IMG/VR virus record: IMGVR_UViG_3300021197_001432
Span: 1 to 39,509 of that record
From: a virus
DNA length: 39,509 nt
Direction: 5' to 3' (one strand)
The notes under the pieces were generated by a model, which did no database searches, was not told where the DNA came from, and was given only the letters and a program-made list of their open reading frames with translations. This document shows positions 1-7,198 of the stretch, one piece after another; within the stretch, counting starts at the first letter, position 1, and the number at the start of each line of letters is the position of its first letter. A program made the position numbers and the translations under genes.

Positions 1-7
1 CCACATT

Positions 8-36
8 ATGTTAAATTTATTATGTATACTTATCAA
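8..36 (-). promoter_or_regulatory. Possible promoter reading toward terS across the window junction
   Basis: On the minus strand TTGATA (31-36) is followed after 17 bp by TAACAT (8-13) in very AT-rich DNA. If the molecule is circular, it reads across base 1 into 39509 and the small terminase gene that starts at 39479. The match to a sigma70 promoter is seen; its use and the circularity are inferred. Confidence 0.35.
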
Positions 37-72
37 TGACTTAGCTTTCCCAAGCCGAATTCATGCCAAAAT

Positions 73-114
73 ATAAGTCCAGTTGGACTTATGTTGACCT
101 CAAACTGGACTTAT
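73..114. promoter_or_regulatory. Operator-like cluster: three TGGACTTAT sites
   Basis: ATAAGTCCA (73-81) and TGGACTTAT (84-92) form a perfect inverted repeat with 9-bp arms and a GT centre. A third exact TGGACTTAT follows at 106-114. Site starts are 11 and 22 bp apart, so all would lie on one face of the helix. The cluster is upstream of the possible terS promoter, which fits a repressor or activator array. The GC-rich stretch 120-161 holds a weak imperfect hairpin and no gene. Confidence 0.5.
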
Positions 115-161
115 CGCATCACACGCGCCCGTGCTTCGCTGCGGCTGTGCCTCGCAGAGCC

Positions 162-386
162 TCAATCGCTATCCTCTTGGTTTTGCTCATCATATTCAGA
201 TACTACCTGATCGATCCACTCGTTGACAACAGGGTCAACCTCTTCAGTCCGCTTCCATTTGGTGTGATAATTGGTATCACTAAAGTGCGTCAGGCCGCTC
301 AGCTTATCCAGCAAAGATAAATCCTCTTGGACATCCATGTCCTCCACGATCTCCATCAGTGCGTCATTGACCTTATGAATAGCCAT
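162..386 (-). CDS. Small acidic hypothetical protein (74 aa)
   Basis: Last gene of the leftward early operon. The protein is strongly acidic, rich in D and E, with no membrane segment, no cysteine and no motif I recognise; it ends in a run of Glu, Asp, Ser and Gln. The ATG lies a few bases after the stop of the preceding gene, and the GGTGAG at the end of that gene can serve as ribosome binding site, so translation is probably coupled. Function unknown. Acidic small phage proteins often bind host proteins, but nothing here shows this. Confidence 0.6.
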   Translation of the reverse strand: MAIHKVNDALMEIVEDMDVQEDLSLLDKLSGLTHFSDTNYHTKWKRTEEVDPVVNEWIDQVVSEYDEQNQEDSD

Positions 387-391
387 AACAA

Positions 392-712
392 CTACTCACC
401 GCCAAACGCATCGTCCCAATCAAACTCGCCCTTCGCGTCGCGGCGCAATGCCATGGCGATCACCAAGTAGTTCATCTGATCGAGCAGGCTGTCCTCGCCT
501 GTGTCGCCCCTGTCCATGCGGGCTGCCTTCAGCTCCGCCATGAGGCGCGCCACATCAACGGTGCTGACCTCTGCGCCATCCTTTAGCTTCCCACGCAGTA
601 CAAGCGTCCACCGGGTTGCGATAGCCTGATGCAGGTCAACTGCACTGCCGTAGCTCTTCTGCCTGTCCTCAAGGATGCCCTGAGCTGTTCCCAGGATCTT
701 CTTATAGTTCAT
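392..712 (-). CDS. DUF6378-like phage protein (106 aa)
   Basis: The pattern ILEDRQKSYGSA near the N-terminus, then a central STVDVARLMAELKAARM and a late DSLLDQMNYLVIAMAL helix, resembles the small phage family DUF6378, which has no assigned activity. These proteins are compact and helical, somewhat like MazG-type folds, but no catalytic set can be pointed out. It sits in the replication operon, two bases after the stop of the winged-helix gene, and no independent promoter is visible. Family recognition is from memory of the motif. Confidence 0.7.
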   Translation of the reverse strand: MNYKKILGTAQGILEDRQKSYGSAVDLHQAIATRWTLVLRGKLKDGAEVSTVDVARLMAELKAARMDRGDTGEDSLLDQMNYLVIAMALRRDAKGEFDWDDAFGGE

Positions 713-714
713 CG

Positions 715-1044
715 TTAATGCCTCGTTTTGTAAAATGCCCGCCGACCATCCATGTAGTCGGTGTAAATAAAGTCGCGGCTCTGCAGGATGTGGATGTTGT
801 TGCCGACCACGGTTGAGCGCAGATCGAGCGCGCCCTCTATCTCCGATGCAAATGCACCGCCGTTCCGCCTGATAAAGTTCAGCACTGCCATCGTGTGCTT
901 GCTCAGCGGCCGCACAGCGATCCTACGCGCCTTGTCGTGCGGCAAAGGCTCACGATACCCTAGCTGTGCTTGAAGCCGCTCAAAGTTCACCATGCGCTTA
1001 CCCAGCGCCTCTTCCACATCTCTGGGTGATAACACCTCGTTCAT
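715..1044 (-). CDS. Winged-helix-like DNA-binding protein (109 aa)
   Basis: The C-terminal half (about residues 48-105) reads as a winged helix: SKHTMAVLNFIRRNGGAFAS, then a recognition-helix-like stretch (LRSTVVGNNIHILQSRDFI) and a basic wing ending RRAFYKTRH. The start ATG overlaps the stop of the upstream gene as ATGA. Being close to the iteron cluster and the primase-helicase gene, it could be the protein that binds the repeats, but that is only an inference from position. Confidence 0.55.
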   Translation of the reverse strand: MNEVLSPRDVEEALGKRMVNFERLQAQLGYREPLPHDKARRIAVRPLSKHTMAVLNFIRRNGGAFASEIEGALDLRSTVVGNNIHILQSRDFIYTDYMDGRRAFYKTRH

Positions 1045-1379
1045 CTCTTTGCCTTTCGCTGTAGTTCATATTTTCTGATAAGAATTGCCGCGCGCTGCCA
1101 ATCGTTCCATTTCGGCAGCTCTGGTGCGCTCAGCCAACGCCGACGATTAGCCAAACCCTCCAAGGTTGGCAGGTCATCTATTTCGCCAAGAATGAAGCTG
1201 AATTGTTTTTCACTTAATTCACTGTAATCCACACCAAACTCAGGACAGGACATCAGGACAGGACAGCCAACCTTTAGGGGTTGGCCTGTTGTCCTGAGCC
1301 GTACCTTTATGTCCGCATGTTGTCCTAGTGCTGTCCTCAACCTGTCCTCAACCTCTTTAACCCATTGTTTTTGCTTCAT
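1041..1379 (-). CDS. Basic hypothetical protein overlapping the iterons (112 aa)
   Basis: No family recognised. The protein is rich in K and R, with an N-terminal helix (KQWVKEVEDRLRTALGQ) and a basic C-terminus. I chose the ATG at 1379; the reading frame continues upstream to a GTG at 1415, but those extra residues (SCPESCPE) are simply the translation of two iterons. The left group of repeats lies within the gene and encodes the C-P-V and C-P-E residues near the middle. The ATGA overlap at its end couples it to the winged-helix gene. Confidence 0.55.
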   Translation of the reverse strand: MKQKQWVKEVEDRLRTALGQHADIKVRLRTTGQPLKVGCPVLMSCPEFGVDYSELSEKQFSFILGEIDDLPTLEGLANRRRWLSAPELPKWNDWQRAAILIRKYELQRKAKR

Positions 1380-1445
1380 TTTCTCAGGACAACTTTCAGG
1401 ACACGAGGACAACACCCGACATACGGCAGGACAAAACTCAGGACA
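1240..1445. repeat. Iteron cluster (TCAGGACA), candidate replication origin
   Basis: The hexamer AGGACA or its complement TGTCCT occurs 13 times in 206 bp, and CAGGACA nine times. Forward copies begin at 1241, 1246, 1254, 1259, 1385, 1397, 1427 and 1439, with an inverted copy at 1290-1296. The octamer TCAGGACA occurs six times. The central part (1321-1349) has only inverted TGTCCT copies. The cluster begins about 30 bp after the end of the primase-helicase gene and runs into the next gene. Closely spaced short repeats beside a replication gene are typical of iteron origins. Confidence 0.65.
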
Positions 1446-1476
1446 CTACTTTGCGGTGTGTCCCAGCCTGACCCCC

Positions 1477-3255
1477 TCATGCCACCACCACCAGACCGCC
1501 GCGCAGCGCCAAAACGCCCTTGTCGATCAGCTTTTTGATGTGCCTGTTTGCCGTCCGCTGCGAGCAATCCAACTCCAGCGCAACCGCCTCTTTCAGATCG
1601 TTACGCGCCGCCTCACCAAAGGCGCTGACCGTCCTGATCTGATCCATGATGACCTCTTTGATATACTCTGGGTCTTTCTTGTCCTGCGGCTTGTCTGGCG
1701 TGTAGTCTAGCGCCAGTGAGCTTGTGATACCGCCGTCCGCTGTCTCCAGCTCGTAGCTCACCTTCATAAAGCTCATCGGCTCTGGCTCCTCTGCGTCCTT
1801 CATCTTTGTGGCGGTCAGGACAAGCTTGTTGTCGCCCCAGCTTTCCACGCGATATTCGCAATCGAGCCGCCCGCGCAGCCTCGTACTACCGCGCGCCCTT
1901 TCGGTGTTCTGATGCCCCACATGGTGAACTATCATCACCGTGCAATTGAACTCCTCGCGGAGCTTGTCGCAGACATTGAGGTAAAGCGAGATGTCCTCGC
2001 CGTTGCTGTCGTCACCCATGATTGTGCGGTCAAGCGTATCCAGCACGATCATCTTTGGCGTGCCTGCCTCCTCCGCAATCTCTCGCAGCTCGGCAAGCAG
2101 TGGCTCACCTTTATCCTCGTCATTCAGCAGCACCGTCGTGTTGCTCTTGAAGAACGGCACGCCATCCAAGCTTACGCCGCGCGCCTTCTTCCATGCCGCG
2201 ACACGCCGCGCAAACCCACTGTGCCCCTCACCGGCGACAAAGATGACCGTACCGCCCGACACGTCGCGCCCGTGGTAACTGATGCCCGCCGCAACACTGA
2301 GCGCCACATCCAATGCCAAAAATGTTTTACCGCTGCCCGACGCGCCGAACAGCATGCTCAGCGCATCTTCCTCTATCATGCCGTCCACCAGCCATTTCGG
2401 CGTTGTCATCTGCAACTGATCAACGCGGGTGAACATTTTCTTAACCTCGGCCGCCCTCTGCAATCCCTGCCGCAGCGCCTCTGGGCCTTGCCTCACAAAA
2501 ACGTCGTTCCAGTCGTCACCCTCAATCTCTGGCGCAGCCCAACGCCTGCCGCTCTTTTTCGCCGCCTCAATGCCCTTCTTGTCGTTGTCCGCCGCCACGC
2601 ACAGCGTCAGCTCTGGAAACGCTTTGCCCACCGCCTCCACCACCTTGGGCAGCGTGCCCGCATCCAGCGCAAAGATGCACGGCCTCGGCCACATCGCCAT
2701 TGCCACGGCCGCGCTTGTCGCCCAACCCTCGGCCACCCAAACCTCACCCTCGGTCAGCTTGCCGCAGACGCCGAACACATCACCGCCGCTTTTATCCAAC
2801 CCGGCGTTGAACCTTTTCTGACCATCTGGCGATATACGTTGATACCCCACGCGCTCGCGCTGCGTATTGAACAGCGGCACGACCACGTTGTCGCCATCGA
2901 GCTGCGCGCCCAGCAAATCAACTTGCTTGCGCTCGTGGTAGAGCAGTGACCCGCCATCGTCCGACGCCGCCGCAAACGGGTTGGAATGCAGCGGCACGAC
3001 GTTGGGCGCTCGGATCGGCTCGGCGCTCGGCCAAACCCCGTCGCACCTCATCTCATCCGCCATATCGGCGATTGAGCAACCTTGGCGGCAGAACGCCTTT
3101 ACCAAGCCCTCGCTTTCTTTTATCCAAAAGCGATCCTTGCCCCCGCAGCTTGGACACGGGCCGTGCCACTCGCCCACAGAGGTTTGCTTGAGGCTGTACC
3201 TTGTGATGATCTGCTCGCCCCAGACTGACCACCAAGGTTGTTCAAATTCAGCCAT
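1477..3255 (-). CDS. Primase-helicase, RepA/DnaB-like with zinc and Toprim domains (592 aa)
   Basis: Replication protein expected to prime and unwind DNA. An N-terminal zinc finger is seen as C34-x2-C37 and C56-x3-C60. A Toprim-like domain has EGWATS (175-180) and AADND (221-225). The helicase/ATPase domain has Walker A GASGSGKT (304-311), Walker B MIVLDTLD (402-409) and a sensor stretch IVHHVG (442-447), as in RepA-like AAA_25 ATPases. A C-terminal winged helix (about 530-590) could contact the iterons found just downstream. The gene follows the SSB gene directly, so both are probably made together. With no phage polymerase present, the host replisome must do synthesis. Confidence 0.9.
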   Translation of the reverse strand: MAEFEQPWWSVWGEQIITRYSLKQTSVGEWHGPCPSCGGKDRFWIKESEGLVKAFCRQGCSIADMADEMRCDGVWPSAEPIRAPNVVPLHSNPFAAASDDGGSLLYHERKQVDLLGAQLDGDNVVVPLFNTQRERVGYQRISPDGQKRFNAGLDKSGGDVFGVCGKLTEGEVWVAEGWATSAAVAMAMWPRPCIFALDAGTLPKVVEAVGKAFPELTLCVAADNDKKGIEAAKKSGRRWAAPEIEGDDWNDVFVRQGPEALRQGLQRAAEVKKMFTRVDQLQMTTPKWLVDGMIEEDALSMLFGASGSGKTFLALDVALSVAAGISYHGRDVSGGTVIFVAGEGHSGFARRVAAWKKARGVSLDGVPFFKSNTTVLLNDEDKGEPLLAELREIAEEAGTPKMIVLDTLDRTIMGDDSNGEDISLYLNVCDKLREEFNCTVMIVHHVGHQNTERARGSTRLRGRLDCEYRVESWGDNKLVLTATKMKDAEEPEPMSFMKVSYELETADGGITSSLALDYTPDKPQDKKDPEYIKEVIMDQIRTVSAFGEAARNDLKEAVALELDCSQRTANRHIKKLIDKGVLALRGGLVVVA

Positions 3256-3258
3256 ATT

Positions 3259-3873
3259 TTAAAACGGTATCTCGTCATCTAGATCGAGGGAATTGCCCGT
3301 CTTGATGCTTTCAGCAGCGCTGGGCAGCCCAAACGGGTTGTCGCTCCTTGCTTCACTGGCGAAAGGATTATCACCGCCGTCCATGCGCTCTGCCAGCTCC
3401 ACCACCATCACGTTCTGCGGCCGTAGCGTTACGCCAACTTTGCCCGCGTATGCCCACGGCTTGATCAGCAGCTCCGCATGCACCTTGCTGTTTGTGGTGA
3501 GCTGAAAATCATCTGGCGCACGACTGCCGTCCTGCATCCACTGGCGCGGCTTGCTCCCAGGGTCCCCATATGTTTTCTTTTTGGCCTTCACGATGAAGCA
3601 ACCGCTGTCGTCCTTTTTGAACGTATCGCTTGCCTTGAACTCCTTGCCCTGCGCCGCGCTGTTTTCCTTTTGGAACGCGGCAAAAGCCTCGGTCATCTTT
3701 GCGGCAAGCTCTTTGCCCTGCGCCGCCGTGACCATTAGGTTGATCTCATAACTGCCCTCCGCATCTGTCGGATCAGTCGGCACAGACCGCATTGCTGCGG
3801 CGTCAAATTTATACGCCTTGTCCAACCTCGGCCAAAGCGCCGTCACGTTCTTCAATTGCATCGTATTCGTCAT
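3259..3873 (-). CDS. Single-stranded DNA-binding protein (204 aa)
   Basis: The protein ends in an acidic tail DLDDEIPF, the hallmark of SSB-type proteins that recruit partners through the last residues. The body fits phage SSB families of the DUF2815 type: an N-terminal KNVTALWPRLDKAYKFD strand region, basic central segments (KKTYGDPGSKPRQW) and NPF motifs near the end. The start is preceded by GGAGAG at good spacing. It lies between the exo-type nuclease and primase-helicase genes, so it probably coats DNA during replication and recombination. Confidence 0.82.
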   Translation of the reverse strand: MTNTMQLKNVTALWPRLDKAYKFDAAAMRSVPTDPTDAEGSYEINLMVTAAQGKELAAKMTEAFAAFQKENSAAQGKEFKASDTFKKDDSGCFIVKAKKKTYGDPGSKPRQWMQDGSRAPDDFQLTTNSKVHAELLIKPWAYAGKVGVTLRPQNVMVVELAERMDGGDNPFASEARSDNPFGLPSAAESIKTGNSLDLDDEIPF

Positions 3874-3877
3874 CTGT

Positions 3878-4696
3878 TTAGCTCTCCTCTGATAGCCATT
3901 CTGGTAAGTGCATCACGTTAAACGGCGGCCAATTTGTACTGAACTCTCCGCTTTCCTTAACGCGAGCGATGTCTGGCAAATGAAAATCTATGAGGCGCTC
4001 GGCGCGGCTCATCGCTTCATTGCCAAATATGTGCAGCATTGCTGCGTGCGGCGGTGCTTTTTCCACCACCAGAAATGCAAAATATCTTACGTCCCAACCG
4101 AGTTTCTGCGCGCACATGCGATACCACGCCGCTTGAGCGTCGTAGCCGAACTTGAACGCGCTTTTGGTGAACCCCGCCGGGGAGGCGTCGAGCGCCGTCT
4201 TTACGTCCGCCATAACGCCAGTTCGCTCAATCCAAAGGTCTGGCCGCGCTTTCATCACAACGCCGCTGTCATGCTCCACAAAGATCGAACCCTCGCAGAC
4301 CCTCTGCTTATCTTTCAGAATTTTGCCGCACTGCGGATTGTCCAGCAGCGCCTGCGCCATGGCTTGGCATTGGTCAAAGTCGCCCGCCGTCAGCAGCAGC
4401 TTGCCTGCCGCCTCCGCCGCATCCACGGCCTCGCTCCAGACCTTGCCGCGCCTTGTGTCTGGCCCACGCACCACCATGTCCAGCTCTGGCTCAAGCGTCA
4501 TGTAATGCACCGCCGTGCCCGTCGCTGCCGCCGCTGGACTAATCGTCATTCCGCCAAGCTCGGCGTGTAGCGCCGTCTTGTTGTAATAATTTTTGTAATA
4601 ACTGGACGACACGCACGGCTTGCCGCCCAACTCCTTTAGCGCGTGATAATCTTCGTTGCTGATGTCAGTGTGAAAGCCGAGGCTATATTCGTTCAT
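3878..4696 (-). CDS. PD-(D/E)XK exonuclease, RecE/exo VIII-like (272 aa)
   Basis: The order of motifs matches the exodeoxyribonuclease VIII-like (DUF3799) nucleases. GTAVH (60-64) and an early acidic residue are followed by RPDLW (151-155), DVK (164-166) as the D-x-K metal site, and a distal Q/YR helix (QAAWYRM, 188-194). Such enzymes chew one strand of duplex DNA and feed recombination or replication. It is next to the SSB gene; no separate annealing protein is recognised, so the SSB-like protein may serve that role. The start overlaps the upstream stop as ATGA. Confidence 0.82.
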   Translation of the reverse strand: MNEYSLGFHTDISNEDYHALKELGGKPCVSSSYYKNYYNKTALHAELGGMTISPAAAATGTAVHYMTLEPELDMVVRGPDTRRGKVWSEAVDAAEAAGKLLLTAGDFDQCQAMAQALLDNPQCGKILKDKQRVCEGSIFVEHDSGVVMKARPDLWIERTGVMADVKTALDASPAGFTKSAFKFGYDAQAAWYRMCAQKLGWDVRYFAFLVVEKAPPHAAMLHIFGNEAMSRAERLIDFHLPDIARVKESGEFSTNWPPFNVMHLPEWLSEES

Positions 4697-4860
4697 ACCT
4701 CAACCCCGCTGATCTGCCGCTCTAGCATCAGCAAGAGTTGGAGCAGCCCCTGCGCTCTTTGGCGCTGTGTCGGCCGCTCCGGGTCTCGCCCCAATTCCGT
4801 TTCCAGTGTTTCCAGTTCGTGACGCATCAGGTGCATCGTCGCGTTAAGCTCTTTATTCAT
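4693..4860 (-). CDS. Small helical hypothetical protein (55 aa)
   Basis: The protein is nearly all helix (LMRHELETLETELGRD, then LLQLLLMLERQI), a pattern seen in small dimeric coiled-coil phage proteins. The ATG at 4860 is supported by GGAGG six bases upstream, within the end of the zinc-ribbon gene, which it overlaps by 8 bp. It ends in an ATGA overlap with the exonuclease gene. Function unknown; it may be translated in step with its neighbours. Confidence 0.6.
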   Translation of the reverse strand: MNKELNATMHLMRHELETLETELGRDPERPTQRQRAQGLLQLLLMLERQISGVEV

Positions 4861-5014
4861 CGTCATCCTCCAGCTCGATTTCGCCATCACCGCCACAGGT
4901 TTCGCAGTCCGCCCAAACCTCGCCGAGCCACGCGCCGATCATGGTGGTTCCCATGACGGCCTCGTATTGGACTTGCTGCTCTCCTTGGCATTCAGGGCAA
5001 ATGGCGGCGCTCAT
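4853..5014 (-). CDS. Zinc-ribbon-like mini protein with two CxxC motifs (53 aa)
   Basis: A 53-codon frame that exactly fills the gap between two genes. It has CPEC at residues 6-9 and CETC at residues 37-40, a spacing suited to one zinc site, and ends in an acidic ELEDDDE tail. Its ATG overlaps the stop of the XRE regulator as ATGA and its end overlaps the next gene by 8 bp, so it fits the chain of coupled genes. Probably a zinc ribbon for protein or nucleic-acid contacts; the role is unknown. Confidence 0.72.
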   Translation of the reverse strand: MSAAICPECQGEQQVQYEAVMGTTMIGAWLGEVWADCETCGGDGEIELEDDDE

Positions 5015-5283
5015 GGATTTTCTCCAGCGCTGCTTACGAAGTGAAAATAAACGTGGACATCTAGTCGCCGAGTTTTGTCGGCAGGCGCGCTATAAAGGTC
5101 GCTTGCATTAATGTTCAGATAGTCAGCCATTTGCTGCACTGTCTGATAGCTGACGTTTACGACCTCGCCTCGCTCATATTTAGACAATAGTGATTGATTA
5201 ATTTTTAAATCATACGCCATTTTTGCCTGCGAAATGTGTTTTGTCAGTCGCGCTTTTCGCAGCGCTTCCCCGCAAAATTTCAT
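5011..5283 (-). CDS. XRE/Cro-family helix-turn-helix regulator (90 aa)
   Basis: A classic HTH of the Cro/CI type: ISQAKMAYDLKINQSLLSKY with QAKMA as first helix and QSLLSKYERG as recognition helix, followed by a short region ending near PADKTRRLDV. It has no protease or dimer domain like lambda CI, so it resembles Cro-type regulators. ATG 5283 has AGGA upstream; a GTG at 5310 that overlaps the methyltransferase stop (GTGA) is an alternative giving 99 aa. It may control the divergent region at 7199-7308 or one of the operator clusters. Confidence 0.8.
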   Translation of the reverse strand: MKFCGEALRKARLTKHISQAKMAYDLKINQSLLSKYERGEVVNVSYQTVQQMADYLNINASDLYSAPADKTRRLDVHVYFHFVSSAGENP

Positions 5284-5306
5284 TTTTTTAAATCCTGATT
5301 GCTCAG

Positions 5307-6416
5307 TCACAGCTTATCCACCATCGCTATACGCTCGCCGATCCACCGCATCACCGGCACAGCCATGCTGTTGCCCATGCATTTGTACCTCGGCCCATCG
5401 GGGCATTTTTCTGGCGCTTTGCCGCGCCAAGGGATTTGCGTGTAATCGTCGGGGAAACCTTGAAGGCGCTCGCATTCACGCGGCGTCAGGCGGCGCACTT
5501 GCATGCCCACCAACGCACCATTATGCCGCCGGCTGCCGTTGTTTGCATCAAGCGTGGCGTGTGTATCTTGTAGCCTCACGCCGCTTTGCGACGATTGAAA
5601 AGCCACCGCTGTCTTGTGCGTCACGCTAAGAGCTGGCGACAGCTCGGCCGTCAGCGTACCCATCACGTCGCGCTCTAATATAAGATGCCCGTTTTTCGCA
5701 GACTGGTGCGTCAGCTTTCCACCGCCGCACTCTGTGTCCAAGCTGCCTGCCGTTTCTGGCACAAAATGATTTACGGCTGCGCTTTCTGGTCGTCCGCCTG
5801 GGCCACCGACAAAAGAGCTTGATGCAATTGCACCGGCAACTTTTTGTTGCGCTTCTCTGCTCGGCGGAGAATGCCCTGACAAGCTCTCGCGCTCAAATAA
5901 AACTGCCGCGGCACGTCGCCAGTCTCCAAGACATCCGACAACGAACACACGCTTGCGTCGCTGTGCCAATCCCCAATATTGAGCGTCACAAAGTCTGTAA
6001 GCGAACCCATACCCGATTTTCCCCAGCGCCCCAAGGAAGGTTCCAAAATCTCGTCCTCTGTTAGATGACAGGACGCCGGGCACGTTTTCCCAAACCACCC
6101 ATCTGGGCCGATATTTTGCAGCAATGCTAAGGTAGGTGAGCATGAGGTTGCCACGAGGATCATCCAATCCTTGCCGCAATCCGGCGACGCTGAAACTTTG
6201 GCAGGGGGTTCCTCCAACAAGAAGCTCGATTGATCTGTCACTTGGCCACTCCTTAAATTTTCTCATATCGCCGAAATTCGGCACGTCGGGGTAATGGTGC
6301 TGAAGCACCGCCGACGGAAATTTTTCTATTTCGCTGAACCATTGCGGCTCCCAACCGAGCGGCTCCCAAGCAACCGTTGCGGCCTCTACGCCGCTGCACA
6401 CCGAGCCATACCTCAT
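5307..6416 (-). CDS. DNA (cytosine-5) methyltransferase (369 aa)
   Basis: Transfers methyl from S-adenosylmethionine to cytosine C5. Motifs in order: SAM-site start GSVCSGVEAA (4-13), catalytic PCQSFSVAG with Cys72, ENVPG (110-114), QRRKRVF (152-158), a variable target-recognition region, RECERLQGFPDDYT, and the final GNSMAVPV. All key motifs are intact. No cognate restriction gene is adjacent, so it is most likely an orphan enzyme protecting phage DNA from host restriction, or marking it. The ATG at 6416 overlaps the upstream stop as ATGA; a longer start at 6482 is unlikely. Confidence 0.93.
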   Translation of the reverse strand: MRYGSVCSGVEAATVAWEPLGWEPQWFSEIEKFPSAVLQHHYPDVPNFGDMRKFKEWPSDRSIELLVGGTPCQSFSVAGLRQGLDDPRGNLMLTYLSIAAKYRPRWVVWENVPGVLSSNRGRDFGTFLGALGKIGYGFAYRLCDAQYWGLAQRRKRVFVVGCLGDWRRAAAVLFERESLSGHSPPSREAQQKVAGAIASSSFVGGPGGRPESAAVNHFVPETAGSLDTECGGGKLTHQSAKNGHLILERDVMGTLTAELSPALSVTHKTAVAFQSSQSGVRLQDTHATLDANNGSRRHNGALVGMQVRRLTPRECERLQGFPDDYTQIPWRGKAPEKCPDGPRYKCMGNSMAVPVMRWIGERIAMVDKL

Positions 6417-6601
6417 TTGGTTGGCCTCGCCTGTGGGCGCAGCGATGTGTCGGGCGCAAGTTTTTCCTCGTCGTGCCGCCAATCAAAGATGACGCACTGG
6501 CGATCCAGCCCTTCATAGAGGTGATGCTTTTCCATGAACGCGTTGCAATCATCTGCGTCGGCGAACACGGCGAATGCGATCCAGACAAAGCCGTCAATCA
6601 T
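6413..6601 (-). CDS. Small hypothetical protein (62 aa)
   Basis: The protein starts FVWIAFAVFADADDCNAFM, which looks like a beta strand followed by a helix, and ends with a Lys/Arg/Pro tail. No family recognised. It is joined at both ends by ATGA overlaps (with the nuclease before it and the methyltransferase after it), so it is probably a real gene. An upstream in-frame ATG at 6643 would add 14 residues inside the nuclease gene and is less likely. Confidence 0.5.
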   Translation of the reverse strand: MIDGFVWIAFAVFADADDCNAFMEKHHLYEGLDRQCVIFDWRHDEEKLAPDTSLRPQARPTK

Positions 6602-7047
6602 TGCTCTGCCCTCACCGCCATCAGCTCGCGTGCGAGGTAGCAAAATCCATGCATTGATATGTCGGCCAGCTCTGTGTCCGCCGCTGCCCTTACGCCTGTG
6701 AGTGCTTCGCTGATGGCGGAGAAACTGACGACGGCTCTGGCAGCGCGAAAGTCATATTTATAGATGACGCATGGGTAGCAGGCTGTAAGCCGGGAGGAAG
6801 CTTCACAAGCCTGCTCCCATGCGCCCGCAGGAATTCCGTTTCCAGACTTCCTGCGCTTGCACTCAATTGAAAAAGGGAAGGAGACATCTTCACACTGAAG
6901 ATCATTTTCAAATTGAGTACGAACTTGTTCCAAATTCCGCTTGAAAACCAACCCAAGCTCATCCCACAGAAACGCCGCTGTTTCGCGCTCCAACTCCGCG
7001 CCGCGCTGGCGGTTTCTGCGGCTAATCTGACTGCGCGATTTAGCCAT
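6598..7047 (-). CDS. PD-(D/E)XK endonuclease-like protein (149 aa)
   Basis: Looks like a small phage nuclease of the Holliday-junction-resolvase-like PD-(D/E)XK group: a basic start with RNRQRGAELER (G16, E18), then the core FSIECKRRK with Glu62-Cys-Lys64 as the E-x-K metal site. The rest is compact alpha/beta. The role may be resolving branched replication or recombination intermediates before packaging. The start at 7047 has GGGGAG at good spacing and overlaps the end of the ribbon-helix-helix gene. Confidence 0.72.
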   Translation of the reverse strand: MAKSRSQISRRNRQRGAELERETAAFLWDELGLVFKRNLEQVRTQFENDLQCEDVSFPFSIECKRRKSGNGIPAGAWEQACEASSRLTACYPCVIYKYDFRAARAVVSFSAISEALTGVRAAADTELADISMHGFCYLARELMAVRAEQ

Positions 7048-7198
7048 TTTGCTGCTCCCCAAAGTGGGCGGTCAAAATGCGGTCAACCAGTTTCGCCAAG
7101 GATGTATTTTGGTTGCTTGCCTGACGTTGGAGCTTGTTTTTCAGCTCTGGGGTCACTCTGACAAACATCACAACACGTTGTTTTTTATCGGTTTTCAA
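7040..7198 (-). CDS. Ribbon-helix-helix (Arc/CopG-like) regulator (52 aa)
   Basis: A 52-codon gene at the head of the leftward operon. RVVMFVRVTPELKNKL is a typical RHH strand and first helix, with SNQNTSLAKLVDRIL as second helix; the length matches Arc-type dimers. The start is probably TTG at 7198 (ATG at 7168 would cut the beta strand). Its end overlaps the nuclease gene. First place in the operon, next to the divergent control region, suggests autoregulation and control of the rightward operon. Confidence 0.78.
   Translation of the reverse strand: MKTDKKQRVVMFVRVTPELKNKLQRQASNQNTSLAKLVDRILTAHFGEQQNG

Noticed and set aside
1240-1445. CRISPR-like array
   Set aside because: Repeats are only 7-9 bp, irregularly spaced and in both orientations, without unique spacers of even length.
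1912-2949. Long plus-strand frame of 345 codons opposite the primase-helicase gene
   Set aside because: It is the mirror of a clear gene with zinc, Toprim and Walker motifs; the predicted product is rich in His and Arg, typical of an antisense frame, and has no ribosome site.
3908-4570. Plus-strand frame of 220 codons opposite the exonuclease gene
   Set aside because: Shadow of a gene with intact PD-(D/E)XK motifs; the composition is antisense-like.
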